Shown: positions 33,503 to 42,900 of the stretch, one piece after another
Layout: every line of letters starts with the position of its first letter
Position numbering within the stretch: the first letter of the stretch is position 1
NCBI RefSeq assembly: GCF_001552635.1
Contig: NZ_BCRO01000064.1
Span: forward strand, 20,492 to 84,491
DNA from: Actinomadura hibisca NBRC 15177
Lineage (GTDB): Bacteria; Actinomycetota; Actinomycetes; Streptosporangiales; Streptosporangiaceae
Direction of reading: 5' to 3'
DNA length: 64,000 bases
Made by a program: the position numbers and the translations under genes
Notes under the pieces: generated by a model
Seen by the model: only the letters and a program-made list of their open reading frames with translations
Told to the model about the DNA's origin: nothing
Databases searched by the model: none

Positions 33503-34477
33503 TTAACGGTTGTCTGTGCTGTTGGGAGTTCTCGGTGGCGTGGCAGGGGTGAGGGTCTGGGTTAGGTGGCGGTACGTCTGCCAGGTTGCTTTGGTGTTTT
33601 GGGTTCCCAGGGTGAACCACGTCATGGGGCCTGAGCGGGTGCTGGGGAACTCCGGTGGGGCCGTGTAGGAGCCCTTCATGGCCAATGCCACGGGAGATGA
33701 TGTTCCTGACCAGCGGGGTTCGATCGTCAGGTCGGGGCGGCCCAGGCGTGTTTGCAGCAGGATGGATGCCAGGTTCTGGTCGGCTGCTATCGCGCTGACC
33801 ATCTCTGGTAGGCGCTCCAGGGGTGGTCTTTCGCCGGGGTGGTAGCCGATGGTGAGGGTTGTTGATTCGGTCGTCTCGGCTTGTGTGCGTGTGTAGCTGG
33901 TGACGGCTGTGGCGGGGCGGTGGGCGTTTCCTGTTGTGATGGTCTGGAGGGCCTGGCTGTTTCGGGCCGTTCTGGTCAGGTCGGTTCGGTTCCAGGGGTG
34001 CTCGGTTGGTTCGGTGGTGCCCCAGCCTGTGGGGGGTCCGCCGGTCAGGGCCTGCATCAGGTGTTCTGTTAGGGCGCCCAGCAGTGTTGATGTCGGGTGC
34101 TTTGCCTGGAGGGTCAGGGTCAGGTGTGTGCCCAGGGGCTCGCTGGGGTGTTGGGCGAAGCCCTTCGCGTAGTTCGGGGCGTCGGGGATCGGTGTGAACG
34201 CCTTGCCGGTCCATTGGAGTGGCTGGCCGGTTAAGCCTGTGTAGTAGCCGCTCTCTTCGCGTACCACCCAGTCGGCTCGTCCTGCGGTGATCAGGGCGTG
34301 GAGGGGCAGGGTCAGCCGGCTTGTTGTGGGGGTGACTAGCTGGAGGGCTCGGGGTGGGTCCGTGGCGTGGAGTGCCTGGGACAGGGTTGGGCTGAGCGGT
34401 ACCACTTGGCGGTCGATGAGGAATATCGCGGCGTCGTCGGTCAGTACGTCCGCGGCTGTGGTGGTGATGTCGCTCAT
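33503..34477 (-). CDS. Type VII-associated protein, possibly DUF6177 family
   Basis: This 324-residue soluble protein has no membrane helix and no ATPase motif. It reads as an alternating alpha/beta fold with SYTRTQAETTESTTLTIGYHPGERPP, AIAADQNLASILLQTRLGRPDLTIEPRWSG and a C-terminal TWFTLGTQNTKATWQTYRHL. I associate this shape with DUF6177 proteins found beside type VII genes in actinomycetes, but that link is tentative. The ATG overlaps the stop of the preceding gene by four bases (ATGA), the third coupled gene in the eccA cassette. It might replace a missing component such as EccE, but nothing in the sequence demonstrates this. Confidence 0.45.
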   Translation of the reverse strand: MSDITTTAADVLTDDAAIFLIDRQVVPLSPTLSQALHATDPPRALQLVTPTTSRLTLPLHALITAGRADWVVREESGYYTGLTGQPLQWTGKAFTPIPDAPNYAKGFAQHPSEPLGTHLTLTLQAKHPTSTLLGALTEHLMQALTGGPPTGWGTTEPTEHPWNRTDLTRTARNSQALQTITTGNAHRPATAVTSYTRTQAETTESTTLTIGYHPGERPPLERLPEMVSAIAADQNLASILLQTRLGRPDLTIEPRWSGTSSPVALAMKGSYTAPPEFPSTRSGPMTWFTLGTQNTKATWQTYRHLTQTLTPATPPRTPNSTDNR

Positions 34478-34821
34478 GGGGCCGTCGGGCTCCAGACCTG
34501 TCCACCGTGCTTGGCGACCAGCGCGTCGGCGCAGAGCCAGGCCAGTAGTTCTGCTTGCGGGATGGTTGCGGCTGATCTCACCTCTACCCACCAGTGGGGG
34601 CAGGGGGCCGGGATTCCCAGGAGGCGTTCCGCTTCTCCAGGGGCGGCCACGCGTCGCGGTTCGGTCAGGCGTACGAGTAGGCGGCCGGTGGCGTCGAACA
34701 GGTGGACCGGGCCGGTGTTGCCGGAGATGGAAAGTGCCTTGTCCTGTAGGTCGGGGGTGTTGGCGAGGGCGTCGTGGATTTCCGGGGCTTCGGCGAGCAG
34801 CGCGATCAGTTCCCGGCTCAT
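34474..34821 (-). CDS. 115-residue protein of the eccA cassette
   Basis: I do not recognise the family. The product has an acidic N-terminal helix (LIALLAEAPEIHDALANTP), strands around ALSISGNTGPVHLFDATGRLLVRL and WWVEVRSA, and a C-terminal helix LLAWLCADALVAKHGG. It looks like a small globular cytoplasmic protein. It overlaps the MinD-like gene upstream and the DUF6177-like gene downstream by four bases each, so all three are translated as a coupled set and may form a complex. Confidence 0.55.
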   Translation of the reverse strand: MSRELIALLAEAPEIHDALANTPDLQDKALSISGNTGPVHLFDATGRLLVRLTEPRRVAAPGEAERLLGIPAPCPHWWVEVRSAATIPQAELLAWLCADALVAKHGGQVWSPTAP

Positions 34822-36071
34822 GAGGTCTTCTCCATGAGGGACAGGTCGAACGCGGTCACGGCCAGGGCGGCTGCGGCGTCCCGGGTCGTGGTGGCGGTGC
34901 GGACGGGGTCGAGGGCCGAGCCTGCTGCTATGTGCCGGTCGTGCGGAAGGCGGATGTAGGGAATGCCTGCGTTGCTTAGGAGACCTTGGGCTTCTTTGGT
35001 CTCGGTGGTCGCTCGGCGGGAGCGGGTGGCCAGGGCGACCACCGTGCGTGAGAGCAGGCTGGTGTGGTTGGTTGTTCGGCACCACGTCAGGGCCTCTTGC
35101 ACGTCGGCGGCGTTGTTCGCCACGAGGACCTGGGCGTGTGCCGAGGTGAGGATGCCGCGGCTCAGGTCCGAGGTGAGGCCCGCCGGGCAGTCGATCACTG
35201 AGACGGCGGCATAGCGGCTGAGGCGGCCTACGGCGGCTTGGAAGGTGTCGTAGCTCAGCGGCGTGCCGATGGTCGTCTGGGACAGGACCCACGGGCCGTT
35301 CTGTGGCTTGGCCAGGAAGCCGGACGCTTCTTCCCAGGAGCGGGGGCGTGCAGTGGCCAGCTCGTGCAGGGATCTTGGTGGTGTCACTTCCAGGCGTGCC
35401 GGGATCGCACTCGTTCCGGGGGCGGCGTCCACCAGGATGACCCGGTCTTCGCGCTGCTGCTGGATGATCCCGGCCAGGAGCATGGCCGTGACGCTTCTGC
35501 CTGTGCCGACGCGCATGCTCGTCACCGCGATCCGGCGGCAGGAGGGCACCGGGCGGCCCAGGCGTGTCGCCAGCGACGACTGGTCTCGCAGGCCGCCGAC
35601 CGCCGATGCGCCGCTCATCCTGCGCATGCCGCGGCCCAGCCGCTTGAGCGGGTTGTCGCCGTGGGGCGGCTTGCGGTCCGGGGTGACCTGTTGGTCGGGC
35701 TGCCGCGTCGGGGGATTGGGGGTTCGTGCGTCGGGCCTGGTGGCTTCCGCCGGAGGTTGCCTGGGTTGTGGTGCGGTGGGAGCGGAATGCCGAGGGTCGG
35801 GTCTGGTGGCGTCCACCGAGGGGGCTGGCTGGGGCGCTGGAAATGGGATGCCGGGGTGGGCCAGTGGTGGAGGTGGCACGGTGGGGCGGTCCGGCCTTGT
35901 CGCCTCTGCGGCGGGTGCGGATGGCTTGGCGAAGGTCTCGAACGTCGCTGTCGGCATGCGTAGCGGGCGTGCCAGCGGTCTGGTCTCCGGTCTTGGGGAC
36001 GGCGGGACCAGGCCGGTTTCCAGTGCGCCGAGCTCCTGCAGAACCTCATGCTGCCAGTCCCGACCGGACAC
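34818..36071 (-). CDS. EspI/MinD-like protein with degenerate Walker A motif
   Basis: Residues 25-140 of this 417-residue protein are a Pro-rich disordered region with ATRPD repeats. Residues ~178-415 form a MinD/ParA fold (RVILVDAAPGTSAIPARL, VSVIDCPAGLTSDLSRGIL, SAHAQVLVANNAADVQEAL). The P-loop reads SMRVGTGRSV, where MinD proteins have KGGVGKT: both the signature Lys and the catalytic Lys are absent. This layout is that of EspI, which in mycobacteria adjusts ESX-1 activity to ATP level. The changed P-loop suggests it binds nucleotide weakly or not at all. It lies 81 bp downstream of eccA on the same strand. Confidence 0.8.
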   Translation of the reverse strand: MSGRDWQHEVLQELGALETGLVPPSPRPETRPLARPLRMPTATFETFAKPSAPAAEATRPDRPTVPPPPLAHPGIPFPAPQPAPSVDATRPDPRHSAPTAPQPRQPPAEATRPDARTPNPPTRQPDQQVTPDRKPPHGDNPLKRLGRGMRRMSGASAVGGLRDQSSLATRLGRPVPSCRRIAVTSMRVGTGRSVTAMLLAGIIQQQREDRVILVDAAPGTSAIPARLEVTPPRSLHELATARPRSWEEASGFLAKPQNGPWVLSQTTIGTPLSYDTFQAAVGRLSRYAAVSVIDCPAGLTSDLSRGILTSAHAQVLVANNAADVQEALTWCRTTNHTSLLSRTVVALATRSRRATTETKEAQGLLSNAGIPYIRLPHDRHIAAGSALDPVRTATTTRDAAAALAVTAFDLSLMEKTS

Positions 36072-36152
36072 CGGTCTCCCCTCAGCTTCCCCAGCAAGCC
36101 GTGATCGCGACGAGTTTAGTCAGATCTTGTGGATTGGGGAGTCTGATGGCCT

Positions 36153-39100
36153 TTAGAGGTACAAGCCCATGGTCGGGGTTGATTTCTTCAGGTCTGTTGG
36201 GAGGTCTTGCGCGTGCAGGGTGCGTACTTCTTCTGTTGTGTGTTCTGCCGTCAGGCGCTGGGCTTGGGCTGCGATCGTCGTGTCCAGCAGGTTCCGCATC
36301 AGGCGGCCGTTGCCGAACGTTGGGCCCCTGCCCAGCGTTCGCAGGACGCCGCGTAGTGCCGGAGGCAGGTCGGGGGACAGGGTGAAGCCCTCGGTCGCGG
36401 CCAGGTGTTCGAAGATCGCCACCAGTTCGGTGTCGGTGTAGTCCGGGAACGACAGGCGCTTCGGGAAGCGCGATTCCAGGCCCGAGTTCGCCGCCAGGAA
36501 CGCCGTCATCTCGCGTTCGTAGCCTGCGGCGATCACCAGGAGGTCGCCTCGGTACTCCTCCATCAGTTTGACGAGGGTCGCCATCGCTTCCTGGCCGTAG
36601 GCGTCGCCGGTCAGGGCGTAGGCCTCGTCTACGAACAGGACGCCGCCCAGGGCTTGTTCCACTACCGCTTGGACCTTGGGGGCTGTCTGGCCCAGGTACG
36701 GGCCTACTAGGTCGGCTCGGGAGACTTCCACCAGGTGGCCTGAGGACAGGAGGCCCAGTTGGGCGTAGACGGCTGCTATCAGGCGGGCCACGGTTGTTTT
36801 CGCTGTTCCGGGGCTGCCTGTGAAGACCATGTGGCGGGTCGGGGAGACCGCTGGTTGGCCTGCGGCTCGGCGTAGTTCGGCGCTCCGGGCCTCGGCGATC
36901 AGCTTGTGCACCTCGGCCTTCACCTGGCGCAGGCCGATCAGGCCGTCCAGGGTCGTGATCGGGTCGGCGGGCGGCAGGGCCCGGCCCACGCCCGTGAGGG
37001 ACGACGGGATGTCCTCGGCGCGCAGTTCGGCCAGGTTGTCGGGGGTCGGACGCTTGATCGCGCTCACCCGGCGGGCCTGGAGGGCGGCCGCTCGTTCGCA
37101 CAGGTTCCGCATCAGGCGCGCGTTGCCGAACGCCCGGCCGCGCGGGGCCCGGCGCAGCAGGTCGGCCAGCTTCGCGCGGGCCGCGGGAGCCGGGACCAGG
37201 CCCGCCTTCGCCGACATCCCCGTGAAGATCTCGATCAGTTCGACGTCGGTGAAGTCCGGGAAACGCACGGTGGTCGGGAAGCGGGAGGCCAGGCCCGGGT
37301 CGGCCGCCACGAAGCGGGCCATCTCGCGCTCGTAGCCCGCCGCGATCACCACCAGATCGTCGCGGTGGTCCTCCATCATCTTGACCAGCTCGGAGATCGC
37401 CTCGGTGCCGTAGTCCTCGCCCAGGTCGGACTGGGCCAGGGAGTACGCCTCGTCGATGAACAGGACGCCGCCCACGGCGCGCTGGACGGCGGCGCGGGTC
37501 TTGACGGCCGTTTCGCCCAGGTACTGGCCCACGAGTTGGGACCGGGAGACCTCCACCAGGTGGCCCGAGGACAGGACGCCCATGTCCTTGTACAGGCGGG
37601 CCAGGAGGCGGGCCACCTCGGTCTTGCCGGTGCCCGGGTTGCCGGTGAAGATCATGTGGCGGGTGCGGGACGGGGTGGGCAGGCCCGCCGCGCGGCGCTG
37701 CACCGACGCCTGCGCCGCCGCCGTCAGCAGTTCGATCTCCTGCTTGACCGAGTGCAGGCCGGTCAGCGCCGCCAGCTCCGCGTCCGGGTCGCTGGGGGTT
37801 CCGGCCGGGTGGAACGCGGCCGGGATGTCGGCGCGCTTCACCACCAGCTCGCCGCCCGGCTCGGTGCGTTCGCGGACGGCGGTCAGGATCTCGTCGGCGA
37901 AGCGCTGCGCCAGGCGCGCGTTGCGCAGGTTGCGGACGGGCGGCGCGGCGGCCAGGACCCGGCCCGCGGCCGTCAGGGCGTGCTTGTGGGCGCGGGCGCC
38001 GCGCTTGTGCAGGGCGCGCGCGAACAGCTCGGCGTGGTCGGCCGGGGCGAACGGGTGCGTGCGCGCGATCTCGAAGTGCAGCGCCAGCCCCGGGTTCACC
38101 TCGCGGACGCGCTCGTCGCCGCCCGGCTCGCACAGCGCCACCACGTGCAGGTCGTCCTGCACGTCCAGGGCCCGGTGCAGTTCCTCCAGCACGGCCTCGC
38201 CGCTGCGCGGGTCGTGCGAGAGCGCGTCCAGCCCGTCGATCACCATGAGGCGGTGCCCGACCGAGTCGCGCGCGTCGGCGTACAGGTGCAGGGTCGCCGC
38301 CGACACGTCCTTGCCCGCGAAGAAGCTGTCGGACAACCACAGGGTCGGGCCGCCGATGAGCCGGTCCTCCAGCAGGCGCGCGACCTCCTGGGCGGCGTCG
38401 CGCTTGCCGGTGCCGTCCGGGCCGACGATCATCAGCCGGACGGGCTTGCTGGAGCCCTGCGCGATTCCGGCGAGCGCGGCGGTCAGCTCGGGCTGCCCGA
38501 CCAGCTCGGCCCCGGGCTCGGGACGGCGCGGACGCCGGTTGCGCGGCGTGCTCTTCGCCGTGCCCGCCAGCGGGTTGACGGGGGTGCGGCGCGGGGCGAA
38601 CAGCCGACGGAGGTCGGCCTGGAAGTCGCCGACCGGGATCCACTCCGGCTCGGGGAACTTGGCCTCCTCGGGGAAGCCCTGCACCGCGCCGGTCAGCCGC
38701 ATCGCCATGTCCAGCCACGCCCGGCACGCGTCGATCTCCCCGGCGGCCATCGCGCGGGCCAGCCAGAAGCGCGTCTTCTCGTACCAGGCGTGCGGCTCGA
38801 ACGCGGCGCGCACGGTCGGGAAACGTTCCAGCAGCTCGCCGTACAGCTCTTCGGGCACCACCGCGCCCAGCTCGGCCGGGACCTGCGTCAACCCGCTCTG
38901 CGCCACCAGGTGCAGCAGCAGGTCGGCGGCGCCCTCGTCGTAGGGCGCGATCTGGGAGAGGCGCTCGTGGACGGGCAGCAGCCCCGCGCACACCCACTCC
39001 AGGTACCCGACGGGCCCGGCCAGCTCCGGCAGGTCGGCCAGGATCTCGTCGGAGGCGTGCGCGACCCACAGTTTGCGCTGCTCTTCCAGCGGCGCGTTGA

Positions 39101-39614
39101 TGTCGAGGGCGGGCGGCGAGGCGTCGAACAGCTTGATCAGCGCCTGCCGCCGCCGCTCCAGCGGCTCCAGGCCCTCCAGGACGTCCAGCGCCTCGCGGGC
39201 CAGGGCGAGCGCGACGCCCTGGTCGTCGGCCTCCTCCAGCCACTCCAGCGGCCGGAACGCGCCGGTCGTCACGCCCCAGCCCAGCAGCGGCCGCAGCGGC
39301 TCGCCGGGCTCGCGCCGGTACCGGTTGAACAGCTGGAACTGGAGCAGCGAGTGCGTCCCGGCATTGATCGCCGACGCGCCGCACAGGAAGTCGACCAGCA
39401 CGACCAGGTCGCCGATCACCAGCGGCGCGGGCGGGGTGAGCAGCGCGTGCTGGTCGGTGGTCAGCCGGGCGCCGCGCGGGTCGCCGACGAGCTTGTCGAT
39501 CCGGGCGCGGATGTCGTCGTACAGGCCGTCGGGCACCCGCCAGGGGCCGTGCGCGTACAGGTCGAAGACCGGTTCGTCGGTGATCAGCAGTTCCAGGTGC
39601 TCGGGCAGCCGCAC
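36153..39614 (-). CDS. eccA: EccA-like type VII secretion ATPase with three AAA+ modules
   Basis: The N-terminal ~370 residues of this 1153-residue protein are helical and TPR-like, then come three AAA+ modules. Module 1 has Walker A GPDGTGKRD (~398) and a weak Walker B (MVIDGLDAL). Module 2 is canonical CbbX/EccA type, with GNPGTGKTE (~656) and VLFIDEAYSL. Module 3 has GSPGTAKTT (~931) and VLFVDEAYAL. Single-module EccA proteins are ~570-620 residues. EccA is thought to handle substrate-chaperone complexes in the cytosol. The GTG start follows GGAGGAGG. It heads the minus-strand cassette with the EspI-like gene and is divergent from pyc. Confidence 0.88.
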   Translation of the reverse strand: MRLPEHLELLITDEPVFDLYAHGPWRVPDGLYDDIRARIDKLVGDPRGARLTTDQHALLTPPAPLVIGDLVVLVDFLCGASAINAGTHSLLQFQLFNRYRREPGEPLRPLLGWGVTTGAFRPLEWLEEADDQGVALALAREALDVLEGLEPLERRRQALIKLFDASPPALDINAPLEEQRKLWVAHASDEILADLPELAGPVGYLEWVCAGLLPVHERLSQIAPYDEGAADLLLHLVAQSGLTQVPAELGAVVPEELYGELLERFPTVRAAFEPHAWYEKTRFWLARAMAAGEIDACRAWLDMAMRLTGAVQGFPEEAKFPEPEWIPVGDFQADLRRLFAPRRTPVNPLAGTAKSTPRNRRPRRPEPGAELVGQPELTAALAGIAQGSSKPVRLMIVGPDGTGKRDAAQEVARLLEDRLIGGPTLWLSDSFFAGKDVSAATLHLYADARDSVGHRLMVIDGLDALSHDPRSGEAVLEELHRALDVQDDLHVVALCEPGGDERVREVNPGLALHFEIARTHPFAPADHAELFARALHKRGARAHKHALTAAGRVLAAAPPVRNLRNARLAQRFADEILTAVRERTEPGGELVVKRADIPAAFHPAGTPSDPDAELAALTGLHSVKQEIELLTAAAQASVQRRAAGLPTPSRTRHMIFTGNPGTGKTEVARLLARLYKDMGVLSSGHLVEVSRSQLVGQYLGETAVKTRAAVQRAVGGVLFIDEAYSLAQSDLGEDYGTEAISELVKMMEDHRDDLVVIAAGYEREMARFVAADPGLASRFPTTVRFPDFTDVELIEIFTGMSAKAGLVPAPAARAKLADLLRRAPRGRAFGNARLMRNLCERAAALQARRVSAIKRPTPDNLAELRAEDIPSSLTGVGRALPPADPITTLDGLIGLRQVKAEVHKLIAEARSAELRRAAGQPAVSPTRHMVFTGSPGTAKTTVARLIAAVYAQLGLLSSGHLVEVSRADLVGPYLGQTAPKVQAVVEQALGGVLFVDEAYALTGDAYGQEAMATLVKLMEEYRGDLLVIAAGYEREMTAFLAANSGLESRFPKRLSFPDYTDTELVAIFEHLAATEGFTLSPDLPPALRGVLRTLGRGPTFGNGRLMRNLLDTTIAAQAQRLTAEHTTEEVRTLHAQDLPTDLKKSTPTMGLYL

Positions 39615-39905
39615 CGCGTAATCCCTCCTCCGAGCGGTCGTCAAGCAGATGTAAAGCCGGGCGAACAGCCTATGGCGTCGTCCGAGCCGTTGAGCCGTCC
39701 GCGCGGGGCCGGACCGCCAGGCGATCTTGGCGGGCGTTTTCCGCGCGCCCGCCGTCGCGGGGCCGCTGCCTGGGTAGACACCTCTCGTAAAGCCGACATC
39801 CCCCGCGTTATGTTGGGGCGCGCTCAGCGTTGAGCTCTGGGAGGCCGTCGCCGGTGACGCCCTGCCGCCCCCTGACGATTCCGTCCGTCTCCTGGGAGTC
39901 ACAAC

Positions 39906-42900
39906 GTGATCAGAAAGCTGCTCGTCGCCAACCGCGGCGAGATCGCCGTCCGGGCCTTCCGCGCCGCCTACGAGCTGGGCATCCCCAGCGTGGCGGTGTA
40001 CGCGCACGAGGACCGCCTCTCCCTCCACCGGCAGAAGGCCGACGAGGCCTACGAGATCGGCGAGCGCGGCCACCCCGTCCGCGCCTACCTCGACGTGGAC
40101 GGCATCGTGGCCACCGCGCTGCGCGTCGGCGCCGACGCCGTCTACCCCGGCTACGGGTTCCTGTCGGAGAGCCCGGAGCTGGCCGAGGCGTGCGAGCGCA
40201 ACGGCCTGACCTTCGTCGGCCCGCCCGCCGCCGTGCTCCGGCTGGCCGGGAACAAGATCGAGGCGGTCGCCGCGGCCCGCCGCGCCGGGCTGCCCGTGCT
40301 GGGATCGGCGACGCCCGAGCCGGGCGAGGAGCTGGCCGCCGCCGACGAGATCGGTTTCCCGCTGTTCGTGAAGGCCGCCGCGGGTGGCGGCGGGCGCGGC
40401 CTGCGCCGCGTGGACCGCCGTGAGGAGTTGCAGGCGGCGGTGGAGACCGCGCGCCGCGAGGCCGAGAGCGCCTTCGGCGACCCGACGGTGTTCCTGGAGC
40501 AGGCGGTGGACCGGCCCCGCCACATCGAGGTGCAGGTCCTCGCCGACGCCACCGGCTACACCGTGCACCTGCGCGAGCGCGACTGCTCGGTGCAGCGCCG
40601 CCACCAGAAGGTCGTGGAGATCGCGCCCGCGCCGCGCCTGGAGCGCGCGGTCGTCGACCGGCTGTGCGCGGACGCCGTCGCGTTCGCCCGCGAGATCGGC
40701 TACGTCAACGCCGGGACCGTGGAGTTCCTGGTGGACGAGCGGGGCCGCCACGTGTTCATCGAGATGAACCCGCGCATCCAGGTCGAGCACACCGTGACCG
40801 AGGAGGTCACCGGCGTCGACCTGGTGCAGAGCCAGCTCCGCATCGCCGGTGGCGAGACCCTCGCCGACCTCGGCATCGCCCAGGACAACGTCACCGTGTC
40901 GGGTTTCGCGGTGCAGTGCCGCATCACCACCGAGGACCCCGCCAACGGCTTCCGGCCCGACACCGGCAAGATCTCCGCCTACCGCTCCCCGGGCGGCGCG
41001 GGCGTCCGCCTCGACACCGGCACCGCCCACGCCGGGGCCGTGGTCACCCCGCACTTCGACTCGCTGGTGGTGAAGCTGACCACCCGCGGCCGCACGTTCG
41101 AGGAAGCGGTGCGGCGGTCGCGGCGCGCGGTCGCCGAGTTCCGCATCCGGGGCGTGTCCAGCAACATCCCGTTCCTGCAAGCGCTGCTGGACGAGCCCGA
41201 CTTCATCGCGGGCGGCGTCACCACCTCCTACATCGCCGACCACCCCGAACTGCTCACCGCGCGCTCCAGCGGCGACCGGGCCACCCGCCTGGTCCGCTAC
41301 CTGGCCGACGTCACGGTCAACAAGCCGCACGGCGACGCCCCCACCGACCTCGACCCGGCGACCAAGCTGCCCGAGCTGGACGCGTCGGGCCCGTTCCCGG
41401 AGGGCTCGCGCGACCAACTGCTGGCGCTGGGGGCCAAGGCGTTCGCCGAACGGCTCCGCGCCCAGAAGGCCCTGGCCGTCACCGACACCACCTTCCGCGA
41501 CGCCCACCAGTCGTTGCTGGCTACGCGCGTGCGCACGTACGACCTGCTGAAGGCCGCGCCGCACCTGGCCAGGACCACCCCGCAACTCCTGTCGCTGGAG
41601 GCGTGGGGCGGCGCGACCTACGACGTCGCGCTGCGCTTCCTAGGGGAATCGCCGTGGGACCGGCTCGGCGCCATCCGCGAGGCCGCGCCCAACCTGTGCA
41701 TCCAGATGTTGCTGCGCGGCCGCAACACCGTGGGCTACACGCCCTACCCCGACTCGGTCGCGCGCGCGTTCGTCACCGAGGCGGCGCGCACCGGCGTGGA
41801 CATCTTCCGGGTGTTCGACGCGCTGAACGACGTCGAGCGCATGCGGCCCGCGATCGAGGCCGTCCTCCAGACGCACGCGGTGGTCGAGGGCACGCTCTGC
41901 TACACCGGCGACCTGTCGTCGCCCGCCGAGAAGCTCTACACGCTCGACTACTACCTGCGCCTCGCCGAGCAGCTCGTCGAGGCGGGCGTGCACGTCCTGT
42001 GCGTCAAGGACATGGCGGGCCTGCTGCGCGCGCCCGCCGCCCGCACGCTGGTGACGGCGCTGCGCGAGCGCTTCGACCTGCCCGTCCACCTGCACACCCA
42101 CGACACGGCGGGCGGCCAGCTCGCCACCTACCTCGCCGCGATCGAGGCGGGCGTGGACGCGGTGGACGGCGCGGCCGCGCCGCTGTCGGGCACCACCAGC
42201 CAGCCGCCGTTGCAGGCGATCGTCGCGCACACCGACTTCACCGACCGCGCCACCGGCCTGGACCTGGACTCCCTCACCGCGATGGAGCCGTACTGGGAGG
42301 CCGTGCGGAGGTTGTACGCGCCGTTCGAGATGGGCCTGCCCGCGCCGACCGGCCGCGTCTACGACCACGAGATCCCCGGCGGCCAGCTCTCCAACCTGCG
42401 GCAGCAGGCGGTCGCGCTCGGCCTGGGCGACCGGTTCGAGGAGATCGAGCGGCTGTACGCGGCGGCCGACCGGATGCTGGGCCGCCTGGTGAAGGTCACC
42501 CCGTCCAGCAAGGTCGTCGGCGACCTCGCGCTGCACCTGGTGGCGGCCGGGGCCGACCCCGAGGCGTTCGCCGCCGACCCCGGAAGCTACGACATCCCCG
42601 ACAGCGTGATCGGGTTCCTCGCGGGCGAGCTGGGCGACCCGCCCGGCGGCTGGCCCGAGCCGTTCCGGGGCCGGGCGCTCGGGGCGCGCAAGTACACGCC
42701 GCCGCGCGCCGAGCTGACCGGCGACGAGGAGAAGGCGCTGGCCGGGCCGGACGCCCGCGAGACGCTGGACCGGCTGCTGTTCCCGGGCCCGGCCAAGGAG
42801 TACCGCGAGACCCGCGCCGCCTACGGCGACCTGTCGGTGCTGCCGACCGGCCCGTTCCTGTACGGGCTGCGCACCGGCCACGAGGTCGCGTTCGACCTGG

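Noticed and set aside
33503..34477. EccE
   Set aside because: EccE has two N-terminal membrane helices; this protein has none. It is kept as a type VII-associated protein.
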